Of a DNA stretch of 8,049 nt, positions 7,662 to 8,049 are shown one piece after another; position 1 is the stretch's first letter; each line of letters begins with the position of its first letter. The translations under genes were made by a program, and so were the position numbers. The stretch is taken from NCBI GenBank assembly GCA_003564735.1, contig PXEK01000312.1:1-8049 (forward strand). The letters run 5' to 3'. Source of the stretch: Cryomorphaceae bacterium (GTDB lineage Bacteria; Bacteroidota; Bacteroidia; Flavobacteriales_G; Salibacteraceae). The notes beneath the pieces were generated by a model that did no database searches, was not told the DNA's origin, and was given only the letters and a program-made list of their open reading frames with translations.

Positions 7662-7714
7662 CTTTTTAGAAACTTCTCCCGAGCGTGAATGTAATTTCGA
7701 AGTGCCGGGAGGGA

Positions 7715-7884
7715 TTATGTTAGAATATATGGTTACCCCTTAAGATATCGTAATACTAGATGTGAAAATCCGGAACCGGTTTTTCTCATGTTCAGTAAAG
7801 CATTTCATCTTTTAATTACAGATAAACAAAAAAGGATATACAAACTCACTAATGATCATATTATGTAAGAATTACCCCTTGAAG
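7715..7884. repeat. Degenerate repeat pair with TTATGTwAGAA and TTACCCCTT blocks
   Basis: TTATGTTAGAA (7715-7725) is followed by TTACCCCTT (7733-7741). TTATGTAAGAA (7861-7871) is followed by TTACCCCTT (7872-7880). The first blocks match at 10 of 11 bases and the second blocks are identical, but the first copy has 7 extra bases between them. Both copies continue with an AAG-containing segment. The order and orientation are the same, so this looks like an old direct duplication about 140 bp apart or two degenerate protein-binding regions. Function is unknown. Confidence 0.4.
7760..7789. other. 30-bp imperfect dyad (operator or hairpin candidate)
   Basis: The segment is symmetric about 7774/7775. 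ATG, GAAAA and CCGG on the left (7760-7762, 7764-7768, 7770-7773) pair with CCGG, TTTTC and CAT on the right (7776-7779, 7781-7785, 7787-7789). Only two T-T mismatches (7763/7786 and 7769/7780) and the central AA interrupt it. Twelve of 14 arm positions pair. As RNA it could form a hairpin, but no independent T-run follows on either strand, so terminator identity is uncertain. As DNA it could be a dimeric regulator site. It lies about 150 bp upstream of the nearest possible start codon. Confidence 0.42.
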
Positions 7885-7914
7885 TTCTAAAGGTTCTTCT
7901 TTTTTTCCTAGATG

Positions 7915-7950
7915 AACCGACCGAAGGAAGCTCACGAACACCTTTGAAAT
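7915..7950. repeat. 36-bp direct repeat, copy 1
   Basis: This copy starts AACCGA, has a variable 8-base core (CCGAAGGA) and ends with a 22-base block running from AGCTCACG to TTTGAAAT. It matches copy 2 (7967-8002) at 31 of 36 positions, with four of the five differences in the variable core. The two copies have a period of 52 bp. Confidence 0.7.
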
Positions 7951-7966
7951 TATATACGGTATGAGT

Positions 7967-8002
7967 AACCGAGCGCAGCGAGCTCATGAACACCTTTGAA
8001 AT
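7967..8002. repeat. 36-bp direct repeat, copy 2
   Basis: This copy starts AACCGA, has the core GCGCAGCG and ends with a 22-base block that differs from copy 1 by a single base (CATGAAC against CACGAAC). The GAGCGCAGCGAG string is GC-rich relative to its AT-rich surroundings, which suggests a dispersed repeat element rather than local drift. Only two copies are visible and the window ends 47 bp later. Confidence 0.7.
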
Positions 8003-8049
8003 ATTTAGTTGTGAATAAAAAGTTCAAGGACTTCCGGAGGCAAATTTCG

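Larger units (their letters stand above)
7475..8049. other. Intergenic, repeat-bearing region without a confident gene
   Basis: Apart from the low-confidence 46-codon ORF, I see no gene, tRNA, rRNA or riboswitch in these 575 bases. The stretch is more AT-rich than the genes to its left and holds a candidate promoter, one dyad and two repeat families. A minus-strand frame is open from the right edge (8048) to a TAA at 7950. It covers copy 2 of the direct repeat (reading VHELAALG there) and resembles nothing I recognise. It may be the tail of a gene outside the window or chance. Confidence 0.6.

Noticed and set aside
7877..7908. Plus-strand intrinsic terminator (CCTT...AAGG stem before a T-run)
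   Set aside because: The stem is only 4 bp with a large loop, and no plus-strand gene precedes it.
7915..8002. Start of a CRISPR array
   Set aside because: There are only two copies, the spacer is just 16 bp, the repeat core varies, and no cas gene is present.

Overview
The window looks like a chromosomal stretch from a member of the Bacteroidota, probably a marine-type Flavobacteriia or relative. Three things point there. One large secreted protease ends in a type IX secretion (T9SS, Por secretion) C-terminal sorting domain, and a second protease beside it has the same architecture up to the window edge. No start codon has a convincing Shine-Dalgarno sequence. The best promoter candidate fits the Bacteroidota TTG / TAnnTTTG pattern.

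All five well-supported genes lie on the minus strand, so the window is transcribed from right to left. In that order they are: a multi-pass membrane protein of the lysylphosphatidylglycerol synthase transmembrane / MprF-flippase-like family (7474-6362); a PLP-dependent cystathionine gamma-synthase/lyase-type trans-sulfuration enzyme (6346-5177); a short-chain dehydrogenase resembling sepiapterin reductase (5141-4422); a complete secreted M43 (pappalysin-type) zinc metalloprotease with PKD, adhesin-like, FN3 and T9SS sorting domains (4367-1983); and a second M43 protease of the same design (1941-1), whose C-terminus runs off the left edge. Gaps between genes are 15, 35, 54 and 41 bp, so read-through as one long transcript is possible. 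The functions do not form one obvious pathway: the first three genes look like cytoplasmic or membrane housekeeping, and the last two are an exported protease pair.

The right end (7475-8049) has no confident gene. It contains a possible 46-codon ORF whose stop overlaps the flippase start (TAATG), a candidate promoter just upstream of it, a 30-bp imperfect dyad, a degenerate repeat pair and a 36-bp direct repeat with a 52-bp period. This looks like a regulatory plus repeat-rich intergenic zone.

I did not find a convincing undescribed system. The items most worth a second look are the tandem M43 pair with strictly matched N-terminal architecture, the repeat-rich intergenic segment, and the small ORF coupled to the membrane protein.
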